Shown piece after piece: positions 22,366 to 32,583 of a stretch of 64,000 bases of DNA. Positions within the stretch are counted from its first letter, which is position 1. Each line of letters opens with the position of its first letter. A model generated the notes under the pieces. It saw only the letters and a program-made list of their open reading frames with translations, was not told where the DNA came from and searched no databases. The position numbers were made by a program, and so were the translations under genes. Source of the stretch: Ciona savignyi (lineage: Eukaryota > Chordata > Ascidiacea > Phlebobranchia > Cionidae); assembly GCA_000149265.1 (NCBI GenBank), contig CH003041.1, forward strand, positions 791,175-855,174. Reading direction: 5' to 3'.

Positions 22366-22588
22366 GGATAGGATATTTATCTTTATCCCCGTGAATGGGA
22401 AAACCAAGGGGGTTAACACACGGGCAATCATCAGATCACCTCGCGCCCATCGTCTGGTTACCGGAGCTATTGCAGTGTGTTGTATATGATGAACACTTTT
22501 CCTTCAATTTGGTAGAACCCATTAATCCGCTGGGTTCAGGCAATTTCCGTAAAGTGCCTTGCCCAAGGACACAAAGTCGACGCACTAA
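22366..22588 (-). repeat. tRNA-SINE copy, reverse orientation
   Basis: Well preserved from AGGATAGGATATTTAT to the GCCTTGCCCAAGGACACAA segment; the tRNA-like head is cut off. It abuts the 3' duplication of the LINE. Confidence 0.85.
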
Positions 22589-22792
22589 AGATGGCGTATA
22601 ACCAATTAAGACCTCTATGAACGGCAGGATGTGACGAGTAGTACCCTCCATGAGTCATTGTTTTTAAACGAGTATTTTGCTGAGTAACAATGGTGGTGAT
22701 TCCCCAATGTTTGTTTGGTTGAAAGCCGCATGTGCTAGGCTGCGCGCCGGTGTTCTCGTTTAGCTGTAAAGTTTTGTAATCGTGGAGCAGTG
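22589..22792 (+). repeat. 204-bp direct repeat flanking the LINE (copy B)
   Basis: Same sequence and orientation as 16940-17143, again immediately after a reverse SINE. Confidence 0.8.
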
Positions 22793-22892
22793 CTTTGTAA
22801 AATAAAGGTGTTGATTGTGCATCTGCTAGCTGTTTGTTGGAAAAAAAAGTTGCCGATGTACGAGGGGGTATGGGCTCAAAATTTTTAAACAA

Positions 22893-23075
22893 AATTTTGT
22901 AGGGTTTTGAGTTTAGGTTGCAGATCCAAGCTTCAATTTTAAATTGTGAAACAATCTAAGACCTCCTATGTCAGGATTTTGAGTGATTCAGTCGTTTTTG
23001 TGAGGTCAGTTTGCATTGGGAGAGATAGGGGAGAATAATTAGTTGAACGCCTCCTAAACCATTAGACTAACCGGC
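22893..23075 (+). repeat. Dispersed repeat also found at 31945-32055
   Basis: Shares AGGGTTTTGAGTTTA, TTTGCATTGG and GGGAGAATAA blocks in the same order with 31945-32055. No coding content. The rest of 22793-23316 shows nothing else. Confidence 0.5.
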
Positions 23076-23316
23076 CGGTTTTTGCCAACTATGAGGAGCT
23101 TTTACTAAATCAATCTGAAATAATGATGTTATAAAGTACTACACACATACTATTCGATATTTATTTTGTGCAACAATAAAAAACTTTTTAATTGCAAAAC
23201 GTAAATCTGTATCATTGTATTACAAATGTCAGCGAATCGTGGAATAACGTTATATTAATTTTTTATTTATCTTTAGCTCAATTTTTAAATACAAAGTGAT
23301 TAATGGACTGGTCGTA

Positions 23317-23990
23317 TTTACAATCACACAGTACAGTAGTGTGGCTAAATAGTTAACGCGACGGATACAAATACCTTACAATCACACCGTACAGTAGTGT
23401 GGCTAAATAGTTAACGCAACAGGATACAAATACCTTATAATCACACAGTACAGTAGTGTGGCTAAATAGTTAACGCAACAGGATACAAATACCTTATAAT
23501 CACACAGTACAGTAGTGTGGCTAAATAGTTAACGCAACAGGATACAAATACCTTATAATCACACAGTACAGTAGTGTGGCTGAATAGTTAACGCAACAGG
23601 ATACAAATACCTTATAATCACACAGTACAGTAGTGTGGCTGAATAGTTAACGCAACAGGATACAAATACCTTATAATCACACCGTACAGTAGTGTGGCTG
23701 AATAGTTAACGCAACAGGATACAAATACCTTATAATCACACCGTACAGTAGTGTGGCTGAATAGTTAACGCAACAGGATACAAATACCTTATAATCACAC
23801 AGTACAGTAGTGTGGCTGAATAGTTAACGCAACAGGATACAAATACCTTATAATCACACAGTACAGTAGTGTGGCTGAATAGTTAACGCAACAGGATACA
23901 AATACCTTATAATCACACAGTACAGTAGTGTGGCTGAATAGTTAACGCGACGGGTACAACAAATACCTTCGAAACTGAGCTTCATACCAA
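23317..23990 (+). repeat. 11-copy tandem array of a 59-bp tRNA-like 5' half
   Basis: The unit begins GTAGTGTGGCTGAATAGTTA and continues GCAACAGGATACAAATACC. Copies start at 23336, 23394, 23453, 23512, 23571, 23630, 23689, 23748, 23807, 23866 and 23925, a period of 59 (58 once). Copies 1-4 read GGCTAAATAG and copies 5-11 GGCTGAATAG. Only the last copy runs on to a B-box-like CTTCGAAACTGAGC, so one tRNA-like unit has its A-box half amplified. The head matches the 3' region of the LINE at 22222. Confidence 0.92.
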
Positions 23991-24378
23991 AAATCTCTCT
24001 TACAGCCGTTTAAGCATACAATGGTACTGAGCACAAATGGCGATCGAGGTAAGGTGGTGAATCAGAAGGACAATTCCAAATCCTTATCAATTTTCTTTTT
24101 GGACCTATCTGGAAATCCAACATTATCCCAGTGTAGGTTGAGTGAGCTATCGGATAACCGTGATTCCAATACCCATTGAAATTGAAAGATGCTTCGCCGT
24201 TGCTTGTAGACATTACATTATTCTAAAAAACAAAGTTACCTTAATGACGTCATCAGACTACTCAGAGTTTTGACTCAACAGTCATCGATAAAAAATATGA
24301 AAGGCATATTGCAAAGCATGATTATGTCTTTTAGTTCTGATATAAAATCAATTGTTGGTTTGAACTGGTGGGGGAAAC

Positions 24379-24556
24379 ACTAAAAAGTGAGAAAGAGGGA
24401 AACTGCTTGCTTAATCTATGAAAAATAATTTTAACTCAGCCTTAGACACTCATCTTAAACCCAGTACTAACCCTAACGTTAACTTCTGTCCTTATACTAA
24501 CCGTAACGCAGTATTCTTCATTTAAATGTGCAGTTTCCCTCTTTTCCTCCTTTTAG
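24379..24556. mobile_element. MITE, second copy of the family at 45930
   Basis: Inverted ends ACTAAAAAGTGAGAAAGAGG / GAAACTGC and GCAGTTTCCCTC / TCCTTTTAGT match those of 45930-46100. No clean duplication was seen. It lies in the last intron of the lectin gene. Confidence 0.6.
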
Positions 24557-24572
24557 TTATGTTCTATTTGTA

Positions 24573-24736
24573 GTTCTACCAAATTGAAGGAACGTGTCTA
24601 TCATATACAACACAATGCAATAGCTCCGGTAACCCGACGATGGGCGCGAGGTGGTCTGACGATTGCCCGTGTGTTAACCCACTTGGTTTTCCCATTCACG
24701 GGAATAAACATTAATATCCTATCCTATCCTATCCTA
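24573..24736 (+). repeat. tRNA-SINE 3' half
   Basis: From GTTCTACCAAATTGAAGG to four TATCC tail repeats; very well preserved. In an intron of the lectin gene. Confidence 0.88.
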
Positions 24737-25034
24737 GTTAAATCGAAAAAGGGGGTTTGTGCGCGTTTGATTTCTATTACGGATCAATCATTTTTATAAT
24801 GTTGGCATATCCCGACGCACGGTGAATTTTACAGCAGACACGAGTGTGTACAGCAGACAGTGTAAGTGATATTCCCCTAAATATGGCATTGACTAATTTA
24901 TGGTTAAAGAGAGATATTCGTGTTTTAAATGCAAATATTAACACCCAATGGTGTATCTTTCAAACGTAATAAAAGATAAAACTTATAATATATGAAGAGC
25001 TTTTACGAACCATGGGGTCGTAGTTCATCGCGAG

Positions 25035-26795
25035 CAGAGCCGGATTAAGACTTTGGTGGGCCTGGGGCTGAGTGGTAGACAGAGGCCTGTTTTGGTTGCC
25101 CGTTCAAGTTGTGTAGGGTTTGTTATTTATATTGCCTGAAGGTTTTTTTTATACATACAGCGTTTTTTTACATACATAAACATACAGCTTAAAATTGGTA
25201 CTGCCAGAAGGCTATTTCTCATGTATATTTAACGCCTTTTAATAATGCGTCTGTTTTTACATGCTTTCTGGATTTGTAAAGAGCAAAGCTCTTAATAACA
25301 TCACCGGTATCTACGTTTTTCAAAATTTCGTTTTCAATGCAGAGAAGAGCTAAAGAATTCAACCTTTAAAGGGTATTAGTCAAGAATTGTGACTAATAGA
25401 AGAACGCAGATGATTCTTCACTATTTTGAGCACTTGAACGCTCGCCCGACCAATTCGAAACCAGCATGAGGCAAAGATATATTTTTAATACCACAGATAC
25501 ATTAGGAAATGCAGACATTAACTTATTTTCATTTATGAATTTAAACATTTTAATTTAGATGCTGCGCTCGCGGTTAAAATTATGCTGCTTCAACAATGCA
25601 GAAAAATGAATCATCTCCTCAGGCAGTGAGATCATTTGAATATGCCTGAGCAATGTTTTGGCACTTTTCTGAATTACTCGCCGTTTTACCTTTGGAAGAA
25701 ATATACTTCGAAAAACAACATATGTGACTTTCACTAGATTCGTGCCTGGCCAAGTCGCGAGGTGCAGGTTTCCAGTCGCAATATCTAACTGATGTCATCA
25801 TGGTTTTGTCATGCTTAAATGCAAAAAGATTGCAAATAAAACAGTTAAAAAAACAACCTTTTTCGATCAAGGTGAGTAGCACAACCAGTCGCGTCTCACT
25901 TTTCACTTTTAATTGTTGTCGAAAAAATGGGGTGCAACGGCGTTTAAAGTTATCTCCGGAAATGCATGTCTCAGGAATAGAAAAATCTGCATCACGATTT
26001 TGAAACTCTATACTTCCCACTTCGCAATAGTAATCTCTTACTTGATCTAAAATTATTCTCCAGCACCCAATATCCTTTTCAGAGAAAGATTCTTTAGCAA
26101 TAGGACTATCATTGTCTTGATGCGCTACCCCAACGTTCTCAGCAACAGCTTTAGATGAGTCTGTGTCTGAATTTGGGTCTGAGTAAAAAATGTCCTAACT
26201 TGGTGTGGCACTTTTCTAAATATTGTCACAAGAACACAAAATATTGGTATTTAGGAAGGACGTGGCTCCTAAATCACCGGGTTTGGGTTCTTTTGCATGA
26301 AAAAAATCGGTCAATAATTTTCTGGAATTTGCTACAGTTTCTCTCAGTTTTTTTTCTTCTTCTATTCTGGATTTCTCACCATTCTGGATTTCTTTTCCCA
26401 ACCGATTTCATACTTCTTCATCTCTTACAATTTAGCCTAACTTTCTGGATTTACATGCAAATGCAAAATATCTTTATGGCTCAACTAACATTACGTATCG
26501 TTACGTAATAGAGTGGCAAAATTCGAACGATAATAACAGACCAGCAAACTGCACGAAACGTTTCTATGGCAAGGAATGTTTTTCTGCACAAATTGTACAT
26601 TGTTTGATTGTGTCCAAAATCCTTTTGCTGACAATTTTGCTTGCCTATTTAACATCCATCCAAGTTTATAATATTTTTTTATTATTTAAGACAACTTTTT
26701 GTTTAAGACATATGTATAGTAGTTCTCGGTGGGCCTATTTTTTCCGGTGGGCCTGGGGCTGCAGCCCCATCAGCCTCCGCCTTAATCCGGTACTG
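25035..26795 (-). mobile_element. hAT (Tip100/ZMYM-like) transposon inserted in the lectin exon
   Basis: Ends are inverted: CAGAGCCGGATTAAG at the left and the complement of CAGTACCGGATTAAG at the right. Identical 8-bp TSDs ATCGCGAG lie at 25027-25034 and 26796-26803. It is 1,761 bp long, coding on the minus strand for part of a transposase. The 3' third has no ORF, so the copy is non-autonomous. Confidence 0.93.
25619..26401 (-). pseudogene. hAT transposase remnant with TTF-type zinc finger
   Basis: An N-terminal part (26216-26401) reads EEEKKLRETVANSRKLLTDF. A central part reads DIGCWRIILDQVRDYY and GSIEFQNRDADFS, then CFICNLFAFKH and CDWKPAPRDLARHESSESHI, the Cys/His pattern of the TTF-type zinc finger in ZMYM/Tip100 transposases. 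Frames change between pieces, and the catalytic RNase H-like region and dimerisation domain are missing. Inactive. Confidence 0.75.
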
Positions 26796-27610
26796 ATCGC
26801 GAGCCATACATATCGATATGTTACACGGTCCATTTCCGACCTGATGTATTTTACGACTGCGTCATACATGTTCTTGTCAACAATATCAACCAGAGTGGCG
26901 CCAAAGCGTTTGCAGAAGTTTTGAGATTGAGTTCTAGTACTGGGCCCTGTAGACTCAGACATCCATATGTATTTCTTGTACACAACGATACCATTGCCAC
27001 CTGTCAAGTTGCGATGTGTCGAGTAAAATAATTGGTGTGTGGAAAAATTCAAAGTTAAAAAGGCAACACAAAAAAGTAGGTTAAAACAAAATTAAAGCGA
27101 AGTCGCATTTGTATTAAACACACAGTGCTATACATATTTATTCTGATAATACTTAATCGTATTCGTTCAAAATAAACTCTGCCAACCTGAGTAAAAGATC
27201 CAGTCTACAACGAGTTTCGCTTCCCAGCCTGCAGACTGGTCAGTTCGCTCCAGCTCGACAGAAAAGCCATGAATGTCAATTTCAATTACTGTCGCTTTGA
27301 ATCGCTGTGCCACCGATGGGTCTTGTAGTCGGACTGTTGCGTTGACGAAAAAGGGTGCAGAATCCAAGCACATTTTGTAAGGAATAAATGCCATTTTTCG
27401 CGCATAATTTGATCCAGTATGAAGATCGTAGCTCCCCTTTGACGTAGTTGGCAGTTCTGGGAACTTTCGACATAAAAATCACAAAATATGTTTTTATCAA
27501 AGATCTTACCTGATTTAGAAATGTGTAAACCCAGAAGGCCGACCAACAAAACGAAGAAGAACATGATTATTTGTTGAAACAAGTTTGATTTGGTTAATTT
27601 CCCGCTGACT

Positions 27611-28470
27611 GCAAAAAAACAAAAAAAATCCTAATTTACACACGAGGTGTAAGCTATAAAATAAAATAAGAAGGGTTGTATAAGCTATAGTAATTAGGCC
27701 AACCGAGTAGCTTGATGACTTATTGCGTTTCTTTCGTTATACTTAAACTTAACTTATCATTCATATATATATATAGGCCTATACACACAATGAAAAATCT
27801 TTGGTAACCCGACAGTGGGCACAGGGTTTTCTGGCGATTGCCATTGTAATACCACCTCTTGGGTTTTCTCATTTATTGTAATATAACCGAAATTTCTTAT
27901 TCTGTCCTGGAAGTCCTTTATTCAAATCGGACCTAACTGAACGTAGGACGTCTTTATAGTAGAAATGCCTCCTGGAAAATGTAACTCCATCAACAGCGAA
28001 TCTGCGGTTATAATGTTTAAAACTAAATTTTGACTATTTCAGGTGTGTCAAGTTTTGGTGATGGAAAACTGAACGCATCCGAAATAAGGTCCTAGTCATA
28101 TCACACTTTCCTTTATTTGGGCATTTAATAGCAAAACTCCACGATATAATAGTAAACCACTTAATCCAGTGAGCACTAACTCAGGAAAACAGGAAACTGT
28201 AACAATCAGTTTCATGAAACAATCGACGACATAAAGCAAGATGCTTTTTACTGGGGAACTTGCAGTTTTCAGGATCTTTATTGTTCAAACGAGTATTCAA
28301 TGGATGATTGACAACTTACGCACACCCGGTGATAGAAAGAACTGGAAATTACGCTCAAAATACCAACGGTGCCTATATTATATGTTTATGATAACGTGTG
28401 CCGCCCGTGCAGAGAATTGAATATTTTTTACTGAGTCAAGTTTTGAAACTTTGTTAAGCATGTGTCTAAC
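27611..28470. other. Intergenic, upstream of the lectin gene
   Basis: AT-rich; contains one old SINE-like fragment at about 27799-27910 (GGTAACCCGACAGTGGGC ... GGGTTTTCTCATT). Nothing else is recognised. Confidence 0.5.
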
Positions 28471-28475
28471 GTCAG

Positions 28476-29036
28476 TGTAGAATGTGGCAGCGAACTCGTT
28501 TGAACTTCTTCGATTTATAATGTTACTGAACTAACCCCATCACACGCTGCGTGATCATTACATTATAATGTTGCAGCGAAACTCGTTTAAACTCTTTTCA
28601 TTTATAATGGTATTAGACTGACCTGATTACACGCTGCGTGATCATTTTTTGTCCATTAACCCTGCATGATCGACGACCGTATCGCCGATATTTCTTAGCT
28701 CTCTAGGGTATATAAACCCTGTCCTTATTGTCGTGCATTGTATTGCTTACGTACTATTTGTTGTAATTAGTCGCTTATTCTTGGTGTATAGATGTTGTGT
28801 TATTCGTGTATGTAATCCTCTGCAATAACCGGTTAATATTTATTTTATAGTGATCAAACGAAACACTTTTAATCACCTGAAACCTAAATCTGTGAAATTG
28901 TAAATAAAAGTGGTGTGTGTTAACCGAGGGAAGTTTACTGGCTGCAAACTGAGATCAGGTGCATTAGAGAACGTGATCACTTATCGACAGCCGTCAGATC
29001 ATAAGGATCCGGCGGAACGTTGTTACACCCGCAACA
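28476..29036 (+). mobile_element. Solo LTR
   Basis: 561 bp, beginning TGTAGAATG and ending CGCAACA, flanked by 5-bp direct repeats GTCAG at 28471-28475 and 29037-29041. Inside are two roughly 88-bp tandem copies (about 28480-28567 and 28568-28647), a TATATAAACC box at about 28710 and an AATAAA at 28903. This order (repeats, TATA, poly-A signal) suggests U3-R in the plus orientation. No internal region remains, as after recombination between two LTRs. Confidence 0.75.
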
Positions 29037-29097
29037 GTCAGATTCCCAAACCTATTATATTCATGTGGTTGTCGTATTACCTGAACTCGATTGATGA

Positions 29098-29172
29098 TAG
29101 GATATTCATGTTTATTGTAAAAACGGAATGGAAGTATTACACACGGGTAATCGTCACATTACTTCGAGCCCG
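29098..29172 (-). repeat. Diverged SINE tail fragment
   Basis: GATAGGATATTCATGTTTAT then ACACGGGTAATCGTCACATTAC. Confidence 0.55.
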
Positions 29173-29515
29173 CCGTACCCAAGGTTTTTTTAAAATTTTT
29201 TAAGTGGTATATCAGTGGCTAATGAACTTACAGTTTATCAAATCTAATTGAAATTAGACCAGCGGTTCAAGCGCTATGCCCAAAAAAGCTATTTAAAAAA
29301 AAACACCGTTTTGGTTTTTTACATCCCAGTGAAATTCCCCTGGGTATATTACCCAAAATTTTGGTTTCTGCATATCTGGACCATGTTGTCTAATAAATGA
29401 CAGTTTCATTACGATTCCATTACCCCTTCTGGTAAGTTGGAGGCACAATTAGCTATGGCTGTCAAGCGTTTGAAGAAAAAAACGAAAAAAAAACGGACAA
29501 GAACAATTATCTGAT

Positions 29516-29713
29516 TTATTGTGACCAGTAGATTGTTACTTTTATATAATTTTCTATCCAGTATTCCACAAAAGGTAACTTTAAGTAATCATGATCAAGT
29601 TGTAAAGATTGTAAGTTCGCAATTGGATACAGATATCGCATGGCAATATCATGTGAATTGCGATGGCAGTAGTTTGTAACTAAATTTCGAACTCTGTCTT
29701 GATACTCAGGTGC
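29516..29713 (-). pseudogene. Coding-like terminal fragment cut by a SINE
   Basis: An open stretch of 66 codons ending at 29516 (HAPEYQDRVRNLVTNYC ... FVEYWIENYIKV) with protein-like composition. It is interrupted at its upstream side exactly where the SINE at 29716 begins. I do not recognise it, and no other exon was found. Confidence 0.3.
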
Positions 29714-29715
29714 AT

Positions 29716-29874
29716 GGGTTCTGCCAAATTGAAGGAACGTGTCTATCATATACAACACACAGCAATAGCTCCGGTAACCCGACGATGGGCGCGAGGTGAT
29801 CTGACGATTTCCCGTGTGATAACCCCCTTGGTTTTCCCATTCACGGGAATAAAGATGAATATCCTATCCTATCC
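29716..29874 (+). repeat. tRNA-SINE 3' half
   Basis: GGGTTCTGCCAAATTGAAGG to the TATCCTATCC tail; well preserved. Confidence 0.88.
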
Positions 29875-31944
29875 ATTACGAAATCGCAATGGGCGTGGAT
29901 CATCAGGGGGAGAGTCTTAACGCATTAAGAAACATCTTGTATGTGTCGATACTGAGAGTTTTATCTGGAATCTATATCGTTGAAATATCTAACGATTTAT
30001 CTCGTAATTGGTACTAAGTTAGTCTAAGTTTAAGTGCTAACTACACCAAATCCCAAAGAAATGACTCCAATTAAACCAATACAAACTAGAGAGTGTCAAC
30101 CACGCGTTTTACCACCACTATTTGTAAAACACATTTTGTATTATATATATACGAGTAGGGTCCCTACACACAATTTATATTTTATACACCGGGTATGTAG
30201 TTTGTTTTTGCAAGCATAAACGCATGGGTCCCTGAGGTAACAATCCGATCTTGTTAACAATGTTCATTACACAATATATGTTAATGTCAGATTTATGCAC
30301 GTCAGATATATACATGTTATTCAATATTCCAGAAAGTTTTAACCAGACTGTCATAGTTTTGTTTCTGCAAACATAAACGCATGGATCCCATAGTTATTAA
30401 ACCAAACTTCTTTTTCATGTGTAAGTAATAAAAGAATAAGCGTATTAGATTTACGAACATTTTACCACAAATGTTTTAAATTTAAGCCTCTTGTCAAGCG
30501 ATGTAGTAAAAGGAAGGTAAATTCCCAAAACAGCCTGATTGAGTTTTTCATTATTTCGGAGAATTCCCCTGGGTTTAGTACATCTATTTCTGCTTTTACA
30601 TATCTGATGTTATCTAAGTTGGATGTTTGATAATCTAACAAACAGTTTTAATCCGTTTTGGCGACTCCTTGTTGGAGATGTCGGCGCGATATGGCATGCC
30701 TGTTACAACCATGGTATAAAAACAAATCATAATTTTAAGGGTATTTCCCTATGTATTTTATTTCTCTTTGCTCAATGGTAGGCCTACAATGGTGTATAGG
30801 GAAATAACATTTCAGCCGTTCAAGCGCTATGCCCAAAAGAGCTAATTTTTTTAAAAATATCAATTTGGTTTTTCATCTCCCAGGGGAATTTTTCTGGGTA
30901 TACTACGCAAAATTTTAGTTTCTACATATCTAGACCATGTTTTTTAACAAATGACAAGTTTCATTGCGACTCCATTAATTTTTCTAGTAGACGATTGGGC
31001 CACAAGCCATGCCTGTCACAATCAAAAAAATAACGTTTTGGTTTTTCACCTCCCAGGGGAATCCCCCTAGGTATATTACTCAAAAATTTGGTTTTTGCAT
31101 TTCTAGCCCATGTTGTCTAACAAATCACAAAGTTTTATTGCAATTTCTTTACGCCTTCTGGTAGATGTCGTAGCCACAAGCAATGCCTGTCACTATCATA
31201 ATTTGAAAACAAAATCCTATCTTTAGGGTATTTCCCTAAGTAAATATTTTGTTTCTTCTAATCATATTTTACCAAATTTGATCCTAATTGGATTAGACGT
31301 TCAAGTGTTATGCCCAAAAATGCTAATTTTTTAGAAAAAAATTACCGTTTTGTTTTTTGACCTCCCAGGGGAATTCCCCTGGGTTAATAACCCAAAATTT
31401 TGGTTTCTGCATATCTATACCCCGTTGTCTAACAAATGACAAAGTTTCATTGCGATTCCATTACCCCTTCCGGTAGATGTTGGAGCCACAAGCCATGCCT
31501 ATCACAATCATGATTTAGAAACAAATCTTCATTTTTAGGGTATTTCCCTGGGTAAATATTTTGTTCCTTCTAATTGGTAAAGCAGTGGCTAACACACTAT
31601 TGTTTTACCAAATTTAATCGTAATTGGATCAACCGTTCAAGCGTTATGCCCAAAAATACTAAATTTTTAGAAAAAATACCGTTTTGGTTTTTGACCTCCC
31701 AGGGGAATTCCCCTGGGTATATAACTCAAAATTTTAGTTTCTGCAAATCTATACCATGAGTTCTAACAAATGACAAAGTTTCGTTGCGATTCCATTACCC
31801 TTTCTGGTAGATGTCGGAGCCACAACCCATGCCTGTCAAACCTTTGACGAAAAAAAAACGGACAAAAACAATATGTGTCCCATTTTTTCAAATGGGTCCC
31901 ATAAATATAATAGATATCATCTCACAAATTTTAACTAAAGATAT

Positions 31945-32096
31945 GGAGGGTTTTGAGTTTATGTTCCAAGATTTAATTTTATATTATAAAAAAAAACTTT
32001 GCATTGGAGAAATAGGGAGAATAAATGGTTGTAACTCCTCCCTAAGTGAAACAGCAAGAACACTACATTCATATACAACACACTGCAATAACTGAC
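31945..32096 (+). repeat. Dispersed repeat plus short SINE core piece
   Basis: Blocks shared with 22893-23075, then CATATACAACACACTGCAAT at about 32069, a fragment of the SINE core. Confidence 0.5.
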
Positions 32097-32583
32097 AAAT
32101 ATAAAACATACATATTCCAATTTTATTTTTATAGTTCTATAAAATAATGCAAAAATTACCTAAAAAATATTTAAAGAACTTTAACAAACAATATCAAACT
32201 TTTTTTTATTTTTGTTCAGACGCCTGATTTACTATTTTATGTGCTATCAATTTTATATAGATCTGTTAAAATGAATTACCAAAAAGACATGTTTTAAATT
32301 TCTGAATTGTTTTGCATTTTTCCTGAAGTGGTCCTTCGCAAAAACATTAATTTAACTTTTTAGGAAAACTTAAGAGCACCATTTAAATTGACTTTCCAGT
32401 TTCCCATACTAGTACTGTCAGAAACACAGTACAACTCAAATTTATTTCAATATTACTCTCTAATATGACCACATACTTTTAGCTTTTAGCAGTGTTATTT
32501 AGTAAAAATTGAAATGAAGTAAACAGTCATTTTAATTGAGCAGACAAAGTGGCAGTGGAAGATTAGAAAGTTAAGATCAGTTG

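Larger units (their letters stand above)
24010..27564 (-). pseudogene. Secreted H-type lectin plus C-type lectin-like gene, interrupted by a hAT element
   Basis: Exons on the minus strand are 27510-27564 (signal peptide MFFFVLLVGLLGLHISKS), 27187-27456 and 26796-27000; exon 3 then continues, after the hAT insertion, at 25007-25026, followed by 24010-24222. Exon 2 reads as an H-type lectin domain (IDIHGFSVELERTD ... AKLVVDWIFYSG), a fold that binds GalNAc-type sugars in other animals. Exons 3 and 4 read as a C-type lectin-like domain (SQNFCKRFGATLVDIV, YVWLA, then WNCPSD and HLCSVPLYA). No EPN or QPD sugar motif is obvious. Reading from exon 3 into the transposon gives a stop after about 17 foreign codons. 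With the element removed the frame is open; the exon 3 donor could be ATG|GTTCGT, which keeps phase 0 with exon 4, or TTC|GTAAAA, which does not. A polypyrimidine-AG just upstream of exon 1 might be a trans-splice acceptor. Confidence 0.75.
29205..31870 (+). repeat. Cluster of roughly 330-bp repeats with a 20-bp palindrome
   Basis: Six copies in the same orientation, four of them clustered at 30.8-31.9 kb, each with GTTCAAGCGnTATGCCCAAAA, TTTTGGTTTCTGCATATCTA, CAAATGACAAAGTTTCATTG and a TGGTAGATG...CCACAAGCC end. The palindrome CCCAGGGGAATTCCCCTGGG is perfect at 31364-31383 and 31698-31717, and imperfect near 29324, 30554, 30879 and 31052. Spacing is 334 and 312 bp between the last three. No ORF spans the units. 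The first and last copies share the same outer end (AAAACGGACAA). Confidence 0.85.

Noticed and set aside
23317-23990. CRISPR-like array
   Set aside because: The whole 59-bp period is conserved with no variable spacers, and the DNA is eukaryotic.
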